A stretch of 40,632 bases of DNA from Flavobacteriales bacterium (GCA_018609045.1 JABAYK010000020.1:15682-56313), one strand, 5' to 3'; counted from the first letter of the stretch, positions 15,688-25,141 are shown. Made by a program: numbers and translations. Notes: generated by a model not told the origin, from the letters alone.

Positions 15688-16449
15688 TTACCCTATGGTT
15701 TTATCATACCAATTGCTCAGTATTGAGTTAAATTCTTCGGATTGTTCCATCATAGGCGCGTGGCCACATTTGTCTATCCAAAATAATTCAGAATCTGGCA
15801 AAAGTTCATGAAACTCATTAGCTACCTCGGGTGGAGTAATTGTATCGTTTTTTCCCCAAATTAAACAAACTGGAATATTTAAACTCGGAATTTCTTTTGC
15901 CATATTATGCCTAATGGCAGATTTTGCAATTGAAATAATTCTAATGGCTTTGCTCTTATCGTTTACAATTCCGAAGCATTCGTCAACTAATTCTTCGGTG
16001 GCAAATTTTGGGTCGTAAAATGTAACTTCTACTTTTTGTTTTATAAAGTCTCTGTTTCCTCTTTTTGGAAATGAATCACCCATAGCGTTTTCGTACAATC
16101 CAGATGAGCCAGTTAAGGTTAATGTTTTAACTTTTTCAGGATGAGCTACAGAATATACCAAACCAACATGTCCACCCAATGAGTTGCCTAATAAATTCAC
16201 TTTATCAAAACCTTTAAACTTAATAAAGTCGTGCAGGTAGTTTGCAATGTTTTTTACGTTGGTATTTAAAATAGGCAAGGTATAAATGGGTAACATCGGA
16301 ATTAAAACCTTGTATTTTTTGGAAAAGTGATCAAACACATCTTCAAAATTACTTAGAGCACCAAATAACCCATGCAAAACAATAATAGGTTCTCCTTCTC
16401 CTCTTTCAATGTATTCAAATCCTTCTTCAGAAATAATTTCAGCTTCCAT
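15688..16449 (-). CDS. Alpha/beta hydrolase-fold protein
   Basis: 253 residues. The oxyanion-hole segment HGLFGALSNFEDVF is at about 25-38 and the nucleophile elbow GNSLGGHVG at about 92-100, with Ser as nucleophile. The acid is probably the Asp of WGKNDTITPP (about 200-209), and the His is in KCGHAPMMEQ (about 228-237). The catalytic triad is therefore complete, but the substrate is not indicated. Its position upstream of engB suggests housekeeping expression. A TACATTTG box sits about 20 bases upstream of the ATG. Confidence 0.85.
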   Translation of the reverse strand: MEAEIISEEGFEYIERGEGEPIIVLHGLFGALSNFEDVFDHFSKKYKVLIPMLPIYTLPILNTNVKNIANYLHDFIKFKGFDKVNLLGNSLGGHVGLVYSVAHPEKVKTLTLTGSSGLYENAMGDSFPKRGNRDFIKQKVEVTFYDPKFATEELVDECFGIVNDKSKAIRIISIAKSAIRHNMAKEIPSLNIPVCLIWGKNDTITPPEVANEFHELLPDSELFWIDKCGHAPMMEQSEEFNSILSNWYDKTIG

Positions 16450-16468
16450 ATAGCTTTTTGATAAAACC

Positions 16469-16476
16469 CAAATGTA
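16469..16476 (-). promoter_or_regulatory. Putative -7 element of the hydrolase-engB unit
   Basis: TACATTTG read on the minus strand fits TAnnTTTG and ends 19 bases before the ATG (16447-16449). No good -33 box was seen. Confidence 0.45.
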
Positions 16477-16652
16477 AATATTTTAAAACAATACTTTTTT
16501 ACTTGTCCTTGTCAACTTATTACAAGTTGAATGTTGGTTTTGCCTCATCTTGAGCTTATTCATGCTCCCATTCCCGAAATGCTTATTAAATATTTAATAG
16601 TCAGTAGTTTATGATTTTGTTTTGATGTGTCAGTGCGATAAGTTTTCAACAA

Positions 16653-16689
16653 AGTGGTAAAAAGTGGTATTTTATGGGAAAAAGTGGGA
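16653..16689 (+). promoter_or_regulatory. MraZ operator: four direct repeats at exact 10-bp spacing
   Basis: AGTGGT (16653), AGTGGT (16663), ATGGGA (16674) and AGTGGG (16683) share a TGG core at 16655, 16665, 16675 and 16685, a strict 10-bp period of about one helical turn. MraZ, the first gene of the cluster, is known to bind tandem TGGGA/GTGGG-type boxes upstream of its own operon and repress it. Four aligned boxes place an MraZ oligomer on one face of the helix, 40-76 bases before the mraZ ATG and next to a -7 box at 16700. Confidence 0.85.
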
Positions 16690-16699
16690 ATTTTATTCA

Positions 16700-16707
16700 T
16701 ATTTTTA
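16700..16707 (+). promoter_or_regulatory. Putative -7 element of the dcw cluster
   Basis: TATTTTTA differs from TAnnTTTG only at the last base. It is immediately downstream of the MraZ boxes and 21 bases before the mraZ ATG, so binding at the last boxes would cover the expected -33 region. This is a positional inference. Confidence 0.4.
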
Positions 16708-16728
16708 CACTTTCAATCTAAATAGCTA

Positions 16729-17196
16729 ATGCTGAACCTTTTAGGAGAATATAACTGCAAAGTAGACAACAAGGGAAGAATGATGCTTCCTGCGTCCTTG
16801 AAAAAGGAGTTGTCTGACGTGCTTTCTCGTGGGTTTGTGGTGAATAGAAATTTACATCAGCAATGTTTGGTTTTGTATCCGTATGCAGAATGGGAGAAGT
16901 TGAGTAAAAAGTTGAATGGCTTAAATAGGTTGATAAAAAAGAATGACCTGTTTGTGAGAAAAGTTATGGGCGGGGCCACAAAAGTAGATTTAGACGGAAG
17001 TGGTAGGATTTTAATTCCAAAATCGCTTTCAGATTATGCTGCTTTTGCGGCTGAGGTAAAAGTTGTTGGAGGTGGTTCTACCATGGAGATATGGGCTAAA
17101 GATAATTACGAAAAAATTATGTCTGCTGAGGATGTTGATATCGAATCATTGGCTGAAGATGTAATGGGAGATATAAGTTTCTCTGATGATGAGTGA
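16729..17196 (+). CDS. mraZ: MraZ, transcriptional regulator of the division and cell-wall cluster
   Basis: 155 residues with two AbrB-like half-domains, each with a short conserved motif. The first is GEYNCKVDNKGRMMLPASLK (about residues 5-24), the second TKVDLDGSGRILIPKSL (about 84-100). The conserved DxxGR motif occurs in both, as in other MraZ proteins that form ring-like oligomers and bind direct repeats. It is the first gene of the cluster and its own operator is upstream. Its stop overlaps the start of rsmH, so it is co-transcribed with all following genes. It likely represses its own operon. Confidence 0.96.
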   Translation: MLNLLGEYNCKVDNKGRMMLPASLKKELSDVLSRGFVVNRNLHQQCLVLYPYAEWEKLSKKLNGLNRLIKKNDLFVRKVMGGATKVDLDGSGRILIPKSLSDYAAFAAEVKVVGGGSTMEIWAKDNYEKIMSAEDVDIESLAEDVMGDISFSDDE

Positions 17197-18091
17197 GTAC
17201 CATGTTCCGGTTCTTTTAAAGCAAAGCGTTGATGGTTTGGTGGTTGATAAAAGCGGGTGTTACGTTGATGTGACATTTGGTGGAGGCGGTCATTCTAGGT
17301 TGATTTTGAGTCAATTATCGCAGGAAGGGAAGTTGATTTCTTTCGACCAAGATGAGGAAGCAAAGCAAAATTTAATAAACGACGAGAGATTTGAATTTGT
17401 GGATAGCAATTTCAGGTTTTTGAAAAATTTTTTGAAAGTAATGAATGTAATGCCTGTTGATGGAATTTTAGCTGATTTGGGAGTTTCTTCTCATCAGTTC
17501 GATGTGCCTCAGCGTGGTTTTTCCATTCGTTTCGAAGGTCCTTTAGATATGAGAATGTCTCAGGGTTTAGATATTACCGCTGCAGATGTTGTAAATACTT
17601 ATGATGAAAAAGGTTTAAGAGACGTTTTTTATCAATTTGGAGAGGTAAAAATTGCGAAGAAACTTGCTCAAGAGATTGTTTTGGCCCGAGGTTCAGCCTC
17701 ATTAAAAACTACCCAAAATTTAATTGATTTGGTAAAAGGCGTGGCTGGTCAAAAAATGGCTGCATCAGAATTGCCGAAAATTTTCCAAGCTTTAAGAATA
17801 GAGGTAAATCAAGAGTTACATGCTTTAAAAGATTTGCTAAAGCAGTCTTTAGATGTTTTGAAAACTGGAGGAAGACTTGTGGTTATTTCTTATCACTCTT
17901 TAGAGGATAGGTTGGTAAAAAACTTCATGCGATCTGGAAATTTTGAAGGTAAAGTTGAGAAAGATTTTTACGGGAATTTGGTTAGGCCAATTCAGCCTAT
18001 TTTTACAAAAGCGATTGTTCCAAATGCTGAAGAAATAGCGAAGAATCCAAGGAGTCGTAGTGCTAAACTTAGAATTGCTGAAAAGTTATGA
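17186..18091 (+). CDS. rsmH: 16S rRNA (cytosine1402-N4)-methyltransferase RsmH (MraW)
   Basis: 301 residues. The N-terminal EYHVPVLLKQSVDGL and the SAM site YVDVTFGGGGHSRLIL (about 27-42) are clear. DGILADLGVSSHQFDVPQRGFSIRFEGPLDMRM then contains the conserved substrate site (about 95-127), and LVVISYHSLEDRLVK the C-terminal catalytic motif. Two ATGs occur in tandem (17186 and 17189), and the second is equally plausible. The start overlaps mraZ by 11 bp, so translation is coupled. The methyl group on C1402 fine-tunes decoding at the P site. Confidence 0.95.
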   Translation: MMSEYHVPVLLKQSVDGLVVDKSGCYVDVTFGGGGHSRLILSQLSQEGKLISFDQDEEAKQNLINDERFEFVDSNFRFLKNFLKVMNVMPVDGILADLGVSSHQFDVPQRGFSIRFEGPLDMRMSQGLDITAADVVNTYDEKGLRDVFYQFGEVKIAKKLAQEIVLARGSASLKTTQNLIDLVKGVAGQKMAASELPKIFQALRIEVNQELHALKDLLKQSLDVLKTGGRLVVISYHSLEDRLVKNFMRSGNFEGKVEKDFYGNLVRPIQPIFTKAIVPNAEEIAKNPRSRSAKLRIAEKL

Positions 18092-18456
18092 GTGGAGCTG
18101 CGAATAAAAAAGATAAGTCTGTAGGTAGGTCTTTTGTAGATATTATCAATGGTAATTTTCTTACCAAAGATGATGTGTTAAGGCATTTACCTTATTTGAT
18201 GTTCTTGTGCTTGTTGGCTTTGGTTTATATCGCCAATGGGTATATGGCTGAGGATACTGTAAGAAAGCTAAATAATGTTGGAAAGGAAGTGAAGGAGTTT
18301 CGCTCAGAATATATTACCACAAAATCTGAATTAATGTATAAAAGCAAGCAGTCTGAGCTTGCAGATTTTATAGATCAAAAAGGGATGGGTTTGAAAGAAT
18401 CTTTCGAACCGCCAAGAAAAATTAAAGTTTCATCTCAAAATCTTATCGAAGACTAA
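18088..18456 (+). CDS. ftsL: FtsL-like bitopic division protein
   Basis: 122 residues. A cytoplasmic N-terminal part of about 30 residues is followed by one transmembrane segment (YLMFLCLLALVYIANGYMA, about 35-53) and a periplasmic helix of heptad-like pattern (RKLNNVGKEVKEFRSEYITTKSELMY). Size, topology and position between rsmH and ftsI identify FtsL, which links with FtsB and FtsQ to license septal synthesis. Sequence alone would not suffice, as the family is very divergent. It overlaps rsmH by 4 bp and ftsI by one base. Confidence 0.85.
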   Translation: MSGAANKKDKSVGRSFVDIINGNFLTKDDVLRHLPYLMFLCLLALVYIANGYMAEDTVRKLNNVGKEVKEFRSEYITTKSELMYKSKQSELADFIDQKGMGLKESFEPPRKIKVSSQNLIED

Positions 18457-20564
18457 TGGATCAGCAAAAAGCTATACTTCGAAGGTTATATATCGTATTC
18501 TTTTTAATATGTCTTTTTGCGTTTGGTGTTGCCTTTAAATTAGTTTCTATTCAATTAATCGAGGGTGATAAGTGGATTTCGAGAGCAAGCAATCAAACAA
18601 CAGTTTATAAGAGTATTCCTGCTGTGCGTGGCAATATTTACGCTTCCGGCGGAAGTTTGTTGGCTACTTCGGTTCCTATTTATGAAGTAAGATGGGATTC
18701 GCAAATAAAAGCTTTGTCTGATGATGAATTTAATATCCAAGTAGATTCTCTTTCTATTGAGCTCGCTCAATTATTTCAAGATAAAACTCCTCTTGCATAC
18801 AAAAGAGAATTGGTTGAAGCTCGTAATTCAGGCTCTCGTTACCATTTGGTAAAGCGAAATGTAAACTACAATCAGTTAAAGAAAATAAAAGAGTTTCACA
18901 TTTTTAGAAGAGGCAAGTACAAAGGTGGGTTTATTTATCATCAACAAAATAAAAGAGAAAAGCCTTTTCGTGCTTTAGCTGCAAGAACTATTGGTTACGA
19001 AAGAGATGGTGTTAAGCCTGTTGGGTTAGAGGGGGCTTATTCAGCCACTTTATCTGGTATAAATGGTAGGCGGTTAATGCAAAAAATTGCTGGAGGTGTT
19101 TGGATGCCAATAAATGATGAAAATGAAATTGAGCCAAAAGATGGTGCTGATATCATTACTACCATAGATTTAAATATTCAAGATGTTGCTCATCATGCAC
19201 TAAAAAGGCAGCTAGAAAAACAAAGTGCCGATCATGGTTGCGTGGTTTTGATGGAGGTTAATACAGGTAACGTAAAAGCAATTGTTAATTTAACCAAAGG
19301 TGCAGATGGCGAATATTACGAACTGTATAATTATGCAATAGGCGAGAGTACAGAGCCAGGAAGTACATTTAAGTTACCCGCTTACATGGTAGCTCTTGAA
19401 GATGGTTACATCGATATTGATGATACTATTTCTACCGGAAACGGAAAGTATAAGTTTTATGATACTTATATGTATGATTCTCGTGAAGGCGGTTACGGGA
19501 CCTTAACAGTAAAAGATGCATTTGCGTTCTCCTCAAATATTGCTGTTGCTAAAATAATTTCAAAATATTACAGCAAAAATCCTCAGGCTTTTATCGATAG
19601 GCTTTACAAAATGAATTTGAACAAGCCTTTGGATATTGAAATTTTTGGTGAAGGCAAACCTCAAATTAAATCTGCAGATAATAACTCATGGTCTGGTATT
19701 AGTTTGCCTTGGATGTCTCATGGCTATGAGGTTCAGCAAACGCCACTTCAAATTTTAGCTTTTTACAATGCTGTGGCAAACGATGGTGTTTTGGTAAAAC
19801 CAAAGTTTGTTGAAGAAATTCGTGAATATGATAAAGTAATTGAGGTATTCGACCCAATTGTTATCAATCCTGCTATTTGCTCAAAAGCTACCATTAAAAA
19901 GGTTAAAGCTATGCTAGAAGGGGTTGTGGAATATGGAACTGCAGCCAACTTAAGAAATGCCAATTATAAAATTGCCGGAAAAACTGGAACTGCTCAAATA
20001 GCCAATGCAAAATATGGCTACAAGTACGAGTCTAAGGTGAGTCACCAAGCTTCTTTTTGTGGTTACTTTCCTGCAGATAATCCTAAATATTCATGCATCG
20101 TGGTAGTTAATGCCCCATCGAGAAATGTGTATTACGGAAACTTAGTTGCGGGTCCAATTTTTAAAGAAATTGCTGATAAAACTTACGCCACAAGTGTTGA
20201 AATACACGATGAGTTAGCCTACATAAAACACTCTTCAAAAACAAGAATCCCAGTTTCAAAAAACGGCCATTTAAAAGACATCACAAAGGTTTTTGAAGAG
20301 ATGGATATTACTACAAAAATTAATGATGGTTCAGAGATGGTGATTTCATCTACTGGAGATAAACAAGTTCAGCTTTACGGTAGAAAAATATCAAAAGGTT
20401 TGGTTCCAAATGTAATGGGAATGGATTTGAAAGATGCGGTTTATGTTCTCGAAAATGCAGGACTTAATGTAAAAGTTTTAGGCAAGGGAACCGTGAAGTC
20501 ACAGTCGATTCCTAATGGAAGAAAAATTGAAAAAGGGGCAGAAATAATTTTAGAATTAGCATGA
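18456..20564 (+). CDS. ftsI: FtsI (PBP3), septal peptidoglycan transpeptidase with C-terminal PASTA domain
   Basis: 702 residues. An N-terminal transmembrane anchor (YIVFFLICLFAFGVAFKLVSI, about 10-30) is followed by the class B dimerisation domain with RGNIYASGG. The transpeptidase domain has STFK at S303-K306 (acylated serine), SSN at 359-361 and KTG at 509-511, all intact. A single PASTA-like repeat ends the protein (VPNVMGMDLKDAVYVLENAGL to the C-terminus, about 645-702). FtsI cross-links peptidoglycan strands at the septum and would act with FtsW. A PASTA domain on a Gram-negative FtsI is common in Bacteroidota. It overlaps murE by 4 bp. Confidence 0.94.
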   Translation: MDQQKAILRRLYIVFFLICLFAFGVAFKLVSIQLIEGDKWISRASNQTTVYKSIPAVRGNIYASGGSLLATSVPIYEVRWDSQIKALSDDEFNIQVDSLSIELAQLFQDKTPLAYKRELVEARNSGSRYHLVKRNVNYNQLKKIKEFHIFRRGKYKGGFIYHQQNKREKPFRALAARTIGYERDGVKPVGLEGAYSATLSGINGRRLMQKIAGGVWMPINDENEIEPKDGADIITTIDLNIQDVAHHALKRQLEKQSADHGCVVLMEVNTGNVKAIVNLTKGADGEYYELYNYAIGESTEPGSTFKLPAYMVALEDGYIDIDDTISTGNGKYKFYDTYMYDSREGGYGTLTVKDAFAFSSNIAVAKIISKYYSKNPQAFIDRLYKMNLNKPLDIEIFGEGKPQIKSADNNSWSGISLPWMSHGYEVQQTPLQILAFYNAVANDGVLVKPKFVEEIREYDKVIEVFDPIVINPAICSKATIKKVKAMLEGVVEYGTAANLRNANYKIAGKTGTAQIANAKYGYKYESKVSHQASFCGYFPADNPKYSCIVVVNAPSRNVYYGNLVAGPIFKEIADKTYATSVEIHDELAYIKHSSKTRIPVSKNGHLKDITKVFEEMDITTKINDGSEMVISSTGDKQVQLYGRKISKGLVPNVMGMDLKDAVYVLENAGLNVKVLGKGTVKSQSIPNGRKIEKGAEIILELA

Positions 20565-22018
20565 CCAAGTTGTTAAAAGATATTATTTACAAAGCAGGTA
20601 TAGGTCAAATTGTTGGTTCAACAAATGTTGCAATTGACAACATCTGCTTTGACTCAAGACAGGTTAATGAGTTTTCAGTTTTTGTTGCCATTGATGGTTC
20701 TGTTGTAAATGGTCATGAATATATAAATCAGGCAGTTGAGCAAGGGGCTACAGCAATTGTATGCGAGGTTTTACCTGAGGAGCTAGATTCTAAAGTTACT
20801 TATGTAAAAGTAAAAAACTCAAAAGAAGCATTGGGTCACATTGCTTCAAATTTTTATGAGCACCCATCTGAAGAAATAAAACTTATTGGGGTTACCGGAA
20901 CAAATGGCAAAACCACAGTAACTACTTTATTATACCAACTATTTAAATATTTAGGCTTTAGAGTTGGTTTAATTTCAACCATAGGAAATAAAAACCATAA
21001 TAAAGATATTCTGAGTACACATACAACTCCAGATCCTATTCAGCTAAATAAGTTAATGCACGAAATGGTTGAAAATGGATGCGAATACGTTTTTATGGAA
21101 GTTAGTTCTCATGCTGTAGATCAAAGAAGAATCGCAGGACTAAACTTTGATGTTGCCGTATTTACCAATATCACTCATGATCATTTAGACTATCATAAAA
21201 CATTTGACAATTACATAAAAGCCAAAAAACTATTTTTTGATGGTTTAGGGTCTTCAGCCATTGCGTTGGTTAATGCAGATGATTTTCATGCTGAAGTAAT
21301 GGTTCAGAATACTGCAGCTGAGGTAAAGACTTTTGGTCTTCGAAGTATGGCTGATTTTAAAGCCAGAATTATCGAAAATCATTTTGGGGGACTACAATTA
21401 AATATTGATGGACATGATTTAATTACCCAGCTTATAGGAAGTTTTAATGCTTACAATTTGCTTGCTGTTTATGGTGTTGCCACAATTTTAGCGCAAGATA
21501 AAATGGAGATTTTAACAGATATCACCAAGTTAAAATCTGTTGAAGGTAGATTCAATTACATAAAATCTGATAATGGAATAATTGCTATTGTAGATTATGC
21601 CCACACGCCAGATGCTCTTAAAAATGTAATTGATACGATTAATAACATCAGGCAAACTGGAGAAAAACTAATTTCTGTAGTGGGTTGCGGTGGAAATAGA
21701 GATACAGCAAAGCGTCCGCTAATGGCTAAAATCGCAGCAAAGCTTTCCGATAAAGCCATTTTTACTTCAGATAACCCAAGAAATGAAGACCCAGCTGCAA
21801 TAATAAAAGATATGGAGCCGGGTGTAGAGAAGGATGACTTAAGAAAAGTTATTTCAATTACAGATAGAAAAGAGGCAATTAAAACAGCATACCATCTAGC
21901 AGAGCCTGGAGATATCATACTTATTGCTGGAAAAGGCCATGAAAAATACCAAGAGATAAATGGAGTGAAGCACCCATTTGATGATATGGCAGAAATTAAA
22001 AACCTATTCCAAATCTAA
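20561..22018 (+). CDS. murE: UDP-MurNAc-L-Ala-D-Glu:meso-diaminopimelate ligase
   Basis: 485 residues, with three Mur ligase domains. The P-loop is GTNGKTT at 113-119 and the third domain contains the meso-DAP signature DNPR at 404-407, followed by NEDP. The DNPR sequence indicates diaminopimelate rather than lysine as the added residue, which fits a Gram-negative wall. The carbamoylated-lysine region is in the central part. It adds the third residue of the stem peptide in the cytoplasm. It overlaps ftsI by 4 bp and ends 4 bases ahead of mraY. Confidence 0.95.
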   Translation: MTKLLKDIIYKAGIGQIVGSTNVAIDNICFDSRQVNEFSVFVAIDGSVVNGHEYINQAVEQGATAIVCEVLPEELDSKVTYVKVKNSKEALGHIASNFYEHPSEEIKLIGVTGTNGKTTVTTLLYQLFKYLGFRVGLISTIGNKNHNKDILSTHTTPDPIQLNKLMHEMVENGCEYVFMEVSSHAVDQRRIAGLNFDVAVFTNITHDHLDYHKTFDNYIKAKKLFFDGLGSSAIALVNADDFHAEVMVQNTAAEVKTFGLRSMADFKARIIENHFGGLQLNIDGHDLITQLIGSFNAYNLLAVYGVATILAQDKMEILTDITKLKSVEGRFNYIKSDNGIIAIVDYAHTPDALKNVIDTINNIRQTGEKLISVVGCGGNRDTAKRPLMAKIAAKLSDKAIFTSDNPRNEDPAAIIKDMEPGVEKDDLRKVISITDRKEAIKTAYHLAEPGDIILIAGKGHEKYQEINGVKHPFDDMAEIKNLFQI

Positions 22019-22022
22019 AACC

Positions 22023-23276
22023 ATGTTATACTACCTATTTGATTATTTAAACGAACTTGATTTTCCCGGAGCTGGAGTGTTTGGTTACATTTCATTTAGG
22101 GCGGCCATGTCTGTGATTTTATCACTAATAATTTCTGCAGTTTTTGGTAAAAGAATCATCAATTTTTTGCATAAAAAACAAGTTGGCGAAACTGTTAGAG
22201 ATTTAGGTTTAGAAGGTCAAACCCAAAAAGCAGGAACACCTACAATGGGTGGGCTAATTATTTTGGGAGCTATTATTATTCCAACATTACTTTTCGCAAA
22301 GCTTCACAATACATACATCCAACTCATGCTAATTTCTACAGTTTGGTTGGGTGCTATTGGGTTTTTAGATGACTACATCAAAGTTTTTAAAAAGAACAAA
22401 CAGGGTTTAGCTGGGAAATTCAAAATAATTGGCCAAGTAGGAATTGGAATAATTGCAGGAAGTATTATTTACTTCAGCGATGATTTAACGGTAAAGCAAA
22501 AAGTTTATCACGAAGACCAAGAAAATGTTTTAACTGAAGTTACCTACAATGGTGCAGAAAATCAAAGTGGTGCAGATTATTCTTGGATTGAAACCAAAAG
22601 AAACCTTACAACAATTCCATTCATCAAAAACAATGAATTCGATTACGGTTGGCTAATTTCTTGGATCAATGATGACCTTTTAAAATACGCTTGGTTAATT
22701 TTTATTCCAATTGTAATTCTCATAATTACAGCGGTCTCCAATGGTGCAAACATGACTGATGGCTTGGATGGTTTAGCTACAGGAACCTCCGGGATAATTG
22801 GTTTAACCTTAGGGGTTTTAGCTTATTTATCGGGTAACTATGTTTTTGCCGATTACCTAAACATCATGTACATACCTAGTTCTGGAGAGCTTGTGGTGTA
22901 TATGGCTGCTTTTGTAGGAGCTTGTGTAGGTTTTTTATGGTACAACTCTTATCCTGCTCAGGTTTTTATGGGCGATACAGGAAGTTTGGCCCTAGGTGGA
23001 ATTATTGCCGTTTTTGCCATCGCTATCCGCAAAGAGTTGCTCATTCCCATTTTATGCGGAATCTTCTTAGTAGAAAATTTATCGGTTTTGATACAAGTTG
23101 GGTATTTCAAATACACCAAAAAGAAACTTGGTGAAGGCAAGCGTGTGTTTTTAATGGCGCCGCTTCATCACCATTACCAAAAATTAGGCATTCATGAATC
23201 TAAAATAGTTTCCAGATTTTGGATTGTAGGCGTTGCATTGGCATTACTAACCATTATAACACTAAAGCTGAGGTAA
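22023..23276 (+). CDS. mraY: Phospho-MurNAc-pentapeptide translocase
   Basis: 417 residues from the ATG at 22023. An upstream in-frame ATG at 21978 would overlap murE by 41 bp and lack conservation. MraY joins phospho-MurNAc-pentapeptide to undecaprenyl phosphate, giving lipid I at the inner membrane. The multi-spanning protein has the family motifs [26 protein letters not shown] and [13 protein letters not shown]. It is about 55 residues longer than the Escherichia coli enzyme because of a soluble insert around residues 158-225 (rich in Glu, Asn, Lys and Trp), located after the segment [19 protein letters not shown] helix; Bacteroidota MraY proteins are usually long in this way. It touches murD directly. 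Confidence 0.95.
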   Translation: MLYYLFDYLNELDFPGAGVFGYISFRAAMSVILSLIISAVFGKRIINFLHKKQVGETVRDLGLEGQTQKAGTPTMGGLIILGAIIIPTLLFAKLHNTYIQLMLISTVWLGAIGFLDDYIKVFKKNKQGLAGKFKIIGQVGIGIIAGSIIYFSDDLTVKQKVYHEDQENVLTEVTYNGAENQSGADYSWIETKRNLTTIPFIKNNEFDYGWLISWINDDLLKYAWLIFIPIVILIITAVSNGANMTDGLDGLATGTSGIIGLTLGVLAYLSGNYVFADYLNIMYIPSSGELVVYMAAFVGACVGFLWYNSYPAQVFMGDTGSLALGGIIAVFAIAIRKELLIPILCGIFLVENLSVLIQVGYFKYTKKKLGEGKRVFLMAPLHHHYQKLGIHESKIVSRFWIVGVALALLTIITLKLR

Positions 23277-24614
23277 ATGCAAAAGTTAATAGTGCTTGGC
23301 GCAGGCGAAAGTGGAGTTGGTGCCGGACATTTAGGAAAAGTAAAAGGATGGGAAGTTTTTTTATCAGATAAAGGCTCCATCAAAGAAAAATATAAAAACG
23401 TTCTTACAAATCTTGAAATTGAGTTTGAAGAAGGAAAACATACTTCTGAAAAAATTCTGCAGGCCGATTTAATTGTAAAATCTCCTGGAATTCCAGAAGA
23501 TATACCTCTTGTTGTTGAGGCTCGTGAAAAGGGAATTAAAGTAGTTTCTGAAATTGAGTTTGCTGCCAAATATTCTAAAGCAAAGCTTATTGGAATAACC
23601 GGTTCAAACGGAAAAACTACTACAGCTACTTTAACCCAGCATATTTTAAAAAATGCAGGATTAAATTCTGTTTTAGCAGGCAATATCGGAAATAGCATGG
23701 CAGCAGAAATAGCCAAAGGGAACGATCCAGATTTTTTCGTGCTTGAGCTAAGTAGTTTTCAGTTGGATGGCATGGTTAAGACCAAGTTAGATATAGCTGT
23801 TTTGCTAAACATAACCGAAGATCATTTAGACCGCTACCAATATGTTTTTCAGAATTATATCGATTCTAAATTCAGAATTATCCAAAATCAAAAAGCCAAT
23901 GATGCTTTTATCTATTGTGCAGATGACGAGGTAATTCAAAAGCAAATGGAGGGATTAGAATTAACCCAAAAGTTGTTTCCATTTTCCCTTAAAACTCAAG
24001 TTCAACAAGGAGCCGAAATATCTAATAATCAATTAAATATAAAAGTTAACCAAATAAATTGCACTATGTCTATACAAAACTTAGCCCTACAAGGCAAGCA
24101 CAACATCTACAACTCTATGGCCGCAGGTGTTGCAGCACGAATTTTAGAAATTCGCAAAGATGTTATCAGAGATTCGTTATCTGATTTCGAAAGTATTGAG
24201 CACCGATTGGAAACAGTAGTTACTGTTTATGGTGTTGATTACATTAACGATTCAAAGGCAACAAATATCAATTCAACTTGGTATGCTTTAGAAACTATCG
24301 ATAAAAAAATAGTTTGGATTGTAGGTGGAGTAGATAAAGGAAACGACTACTCAATTTTGGCCGAAATCGTTAAAGAAAAAGTTAAAGCTATTGTTTGTTT
24401 AGGCAAAGACAACGCTAAAATTATTGAAGCTTTCAAAGGTGATATTGAAACAATAGTAGAAGCAAATAATATGACCGAAGCAGTTGGATACTCTTACCAA
24501 TTGGCATCAAAAGATGAAGTGGTATTGCTTTCTCCAGCTTGCGCGTCATTCGATTTATTTGATAATTACGAAGACAGAGGTCGTCAGTTCAAAGAAGCAG
24601 TTAGATCATTATAA
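23277..24614 (+). CDS. murD: UDP-MurNAc-L-alanine:D-glutamate ligase
   Basis: 445 residues with all three domains. It adds D-glutamate to UDP-MurNAc-L-Ala in the cytoplasm. The P-loop is GSNGKTT at 109-115, and the C-terminal domain has HRLE with H309, NDSK with K327, the nucleotide-site segment GGVDKG, SPACASFD at 419-426 and RG at 434-435. All the expected motifs are present, so the enzyme should be active. It abuts mraY and is followed 11 bases later by a separate gene that repeats its last domain. Confidence 0.96.
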   Translation: MQKLIVLGAGESGVGAGHLGKVKGWEVFLSDKGSIKEKYKNVLTNLEIEFEEGKHTSEKILQADLIVKSPGIPEDIPLVVEAREKGIKVVSEIEFAAKYSKAKLIGITGSNGKTTTATLTQHILKNAGLNSVLAGNIGNSMAAEIAKGNDPDFFVLELSSFQLDGMVKTKLDIAVLLNITEDHLDRYQYVFQNYIDSKFRIIQNQKANDAFIYCADDEVIQKQMEGLELTQKLFPFSLKTQVQQGAEISNNQLNIKVNQINCTMSIQNLALQGKHNIYNSMAAGVAARILEIRKDVIRDSLSDFESIEHRLETVVTVYGVDYINDSKATNINSTWYALETIDKKIVWIVGGVDKGNDYSILAEIVKEKVKAIVCLGKDNAKIIEAFKGDIETIVEANNMTEAVGYSYQLASKDEVVLLSPACASFDLFDNYEDRGRQFKEAVRSL

Positions 24615-24625
24615 AACACTTTATC

Positions 24626-25141
24626 ATGGAACAAACTAAAACCAATAAAACCCAAAATTTACCAGAGTCAAATCCATTAATCGAAGCTAGAAATACTGTT
24701 ATTTCTAGTTACAGCGATACTACTTTTCGTATTGAATGGATTAAAAATTACAAGGGAATCGACTTTGTAAACGATGCTAAATCATCTTCAGTTTTAATGA
24801 GTTTAGAAGCCATGGAGCAATGTAATGCCAACTTAATTTGGATTGCTTCTGATGAAAACTTAATGACAGACTTACACTTGATAAAAGATGTTTTGGCTGA
24901 AAAAGTAAGGGCCATTATTTATGTTTCAAATAAATCTAACCCCACTTTAGAACAAGGTTGTAAAGATTTGGTAAAAAATGTTTTAAGACTTGGAACCTTA
25001 GAAGAAGCAGTGCAAGCTAGTTTATCCTTTGCCCAAGAAAGCGATTGTGTATTGTTTTCTCCTGCTTCACCAAGTTATTTAAAACTTGAAACTATAGCCA
25101 AAAGAGGCGAATTGTTTAATTCAATTGTCAATAAACTTTAA
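24626..25141 (+). CDS. Stand-alone MurD C-terminal-domain paralogue
   Basis: 171 residues: a polar N-terminal leader (about 1-28) and one Mur-ligase C-terminal domain, with no ATP-binding or UDP-binding domain. It aligns with the C-terminus of the adjacent MurD with the same spacing. H309 of MurD corresponds to F34, K327 to K52 (18 residues apart in both), and the final 27 residues match SPA-x-x-S...RG...F end to end. The next 47 residues after K327/K52 align without a gap. The segment GGVDKG is replaced by SDENLM. The lysine is kept, the His and the glycine-rich loop are lost, so it is probably non-catalytic. It sits between murD and ftsW with one base of overlap with the latter, so it is co-expressed. 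A structural or regulatory role is inferred; function unknown. Confidence 0.8.
   Translation: MEQTKTNKTQNLPESNPLIEARNTVISSYSDTTFRIEWIKNYKGIDFVNDAKSSSVLMSLEAMEQCNANLIWIASDENLMTDLHLIKDVLAEKVRAIIYVSNKSNPTLEQGCKDLVKNVLRLGTLEEAVQASLSFAQESDCVLFSPASPSYLKLETIAKRGELFNSIVNKL

Noticed and set aside
21978..22022. mraY starting at ATG 21978
   Set aside because: It would overlap murE by 41 bp and adds residues not seen in the family; the ATG at 22023 fits a 4-base gap.
23192..23716. 174-residue minus-strand ORF inside mraY/murD
   Set aside because: It is antisense to strongly conserved MurD motifs and its product shows no domain or signal.
24626..25141. A frameshifted fragment of murD
   Set aside because: murD is complete with its own C-terminal domain, and this gene has an independent ATG, a distinct leader and an intact frame.
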